Assembly (NCBI GenBank): GCA_964343305.1
Contig: CAYFJO010000594.1
Coordinates: forward strand, 1 to 6,123
Origin: CAYFJO01 sp964343305
Lineage (GTDB): Bacteria > Planctomycetota > Planctomycetia > Pirellulales > Pirellulaceae
DNA length: 6,123 nucleotides
Direction of reading: 5' to 3'
Under the pieces are notes generated by a model. The model was not told the origin of the DNA, searched no databases, and worked only from the letters and a program-made list of their open reading frames with translations. The translations under genes and the position numbers were made by a program. Position 1 is the stretch's first letter. Each line of letters begins with the position of its first letter. Below are positions 5,414 through 6,123 of this stretch, piece by piece.

Positions 5414-5443
5414 TTGACATCGCGCAGACAGAATTGCTAAATC
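5414..5443 (+). promoter_or_regulatory. Candidate promoter of the secreted-protein gene
   Basis: A perfect TTGACA -35 hexamer at 5414-5419 is followed after 18 nt by TAAATC (5438-5443), a weak -10 match. It lies about 40-70 bp upstream of the start codon. The -35 is convincing and the -10 is not. Confidence 0.35.
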
Positions 5444-5484
5444 AAGTGGGGGGATTTCCAGTCGCAGTGAAAGGAAGCAGATCG

Positions 5485-6018
5485 ATGAAAAGTTATTTGA
5501 TGGCATCAGCCTTGTTGATTTTGTTCGCTGGCACGATTACGACAGCACAAACGGTTGGCAGCACCGCGCCCGTGATCACACCCGTTGAATACACGACTTC
5601 GTCTTCACCATTGAGCGACGGTCGAGCTGTCACGACATATTATGCCCCGCAGCAACCCACACCCGCGACACGTGTTATTAATCTTCAGCCCGTATCTCAA
5701 GCCGACTTCCAACCGACCATTCGAACGGTTCAGAACACCGAACCTTATTACAACACGACCACCGTGCAAGCAACGACTTCGCCCACGGTCATCGGATGTG
5801 ATCCATGTGCTTGTACTCCGATGGCGGCCTATCAGTACGCACCCACCCAGGTCGGTTATCAGCCTGGTTTCTCAAGCCAATACAGCAGCTATCGGCCAAC
5901 GATTCCCAACCAAAGCTTGCCGCACGGTGTGTACGTTGGCGAGGGCCTCATTGGCCAGCCCAAAGCTTATGTCGACGGCCAGCCGCTCCGCAATTTTCTG
6001 CGGTTTGTTTTGCCGTAG
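5485..6018 (+). CDS. Small secreted Thr/Gln/Pro-rich protein, planctomycete-type
   Basis: The 177-residue protein begins with a signal peptide (MKSYLMASALLILFAGTITT, probable cleavage after Ala21). The middle, about 22-150, is rich in Thr, Gln, Pro, Tyr and Ser and probably extended or disordered. Three cysteines cluster at 105, 108 and 110 (GCDPCAC). The C-terminus GQPKAYVDGQPLRNFLRFVLP spans 157-177; a similar YVxGQPxRNxLR ending is one I recall from other short planctomycete exported proteins. The start was chosen over longer in-frame ATGs because AAAGGAAG (5470-5477) lies 7 nt upstream and a clean signal peptide follows. Function is unknown; export to periplasm or surface is inferred. It is 216 nt from the antiporter gene and probably separately transcribed. 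Confidence 0.85.
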   Translation: MKSYLMASALLILFAGTITTAQTVGSTAPVITPVEYTTSSSPLSDGRAVTTYYAPQQPTPATRVINLQPVSQADFQPTIRTVQNTEPYYNTTTVQATTSPTVIGCDPCACTPMAAYQYAPTQVGYQPGFSSQYSSYRPTIPNQSLPHGVYVGEGLIGQPKAYVDGQPLRNFLRFVLP

Positions 6019-6123
6019 CTAGCTGTCGAGGTGACTACCAGAGGCCAAGTCATATCTCTTTGCCAGATTGCAACCCCATGTCTCGAAGCGGCCCATTCGA
6101 TCAGTCGCTGTGTTTTGGAATGG
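6019..6123. other. Window-end sequence without a callable gene
   Basis: No clear terminator or gene is visible. An AGCTAGCT palindrome overlaps the preceding stop codon (6017-6024). An ATG at 6078 opens a 15-codon frame to the window edge without a ribosome site; it could be the start of a further gene but cannot be judged. Confidence 0.4.

Noticed and set aside
6078..6123. Possible gene start at the right edge (MSRSGPFDQS...)
   Set aside because: Only 15 codons before the window ends and no ribosome site; cannot be distinguished from chance.
1..6123. CRISPR array, tRNA, rRNA or complete insertion sequence
   Set aside because: No regularly spaced repeats, no recognisable tRNA/rRNA sequence, and no transposase coding sequence were seen on either strand; only the repeat end next to the gap hints at mobility.

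Overview
The window looks like a piece of a planctomycete chromosome, probably a Pirellulales/Rhodopirellula-like bacterium with moderate GC. That assignment rests on recalled family resemblances, not on a search: an excisionase-type helix-turn-helix fused to a response regulator, a histidine kinase with an HDOD-like N-terminus, a long NhaC-family antiporter, and a small secreted Thr/Gln/Pro-rich protein with a YVxGQPxRNxLR-type C-terminus. A run of 100 N (1892-1991) marks a scaffold gap of unknown true length.

Left part, minus strand: transcription runs leftward through an OmpA-C-domain lipoprotein (1091-273), an intergenic palindromic element built from AATGACC heptamers (191-270), and the first 24 codons of hisH (73-1), which leaves the window. 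The stretch 1092-1661 is a divergent intergenic region of 570 bases. It holds an 18-base palindrome, a pair of interleaved inverted repeats, and a near-consensus sigma70 promoter (TTGACG-N16-TATAAT) pointing right. A leader of about 230 nt follows, with several inverted repeats and a 28-codon small ORF.

Right part, plus strand: the leader opens into a response-regulator gene of which only the DNA-binding domain is visible before the gap. After the gap comes a short sequence resembling the end of a REP/RAYT-type dispersed repeat, then a complete soluble histidine kinase (2046-3410). An NhaC-family Na+/H+ antiporter (3439-5268) starts 28 nt downstream. Regulator, kinase and antiporter are co-directional and may form one signalling-plus-transport unit, but the gap hides whether regulator and kinase are truly adjacent. 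A separate secreted-protein gene (5485-6018) has its own ribosome binding site and a candidate promoter. The last 105 bases hold nothing callable.

Main points for a second look: the OmpA-like domain lacks the usual peptidoglycan-binding arginine (Gln instead); the antiporter carries an extra hydrophilic stretch of roughly 70-85 residues in a normally compact conserved region; the divergent intergenic region is dense in structured DNA; and a repeat-like sequence sits beside the assembly gap. I see no wholly new system that the sequence alone would prove.
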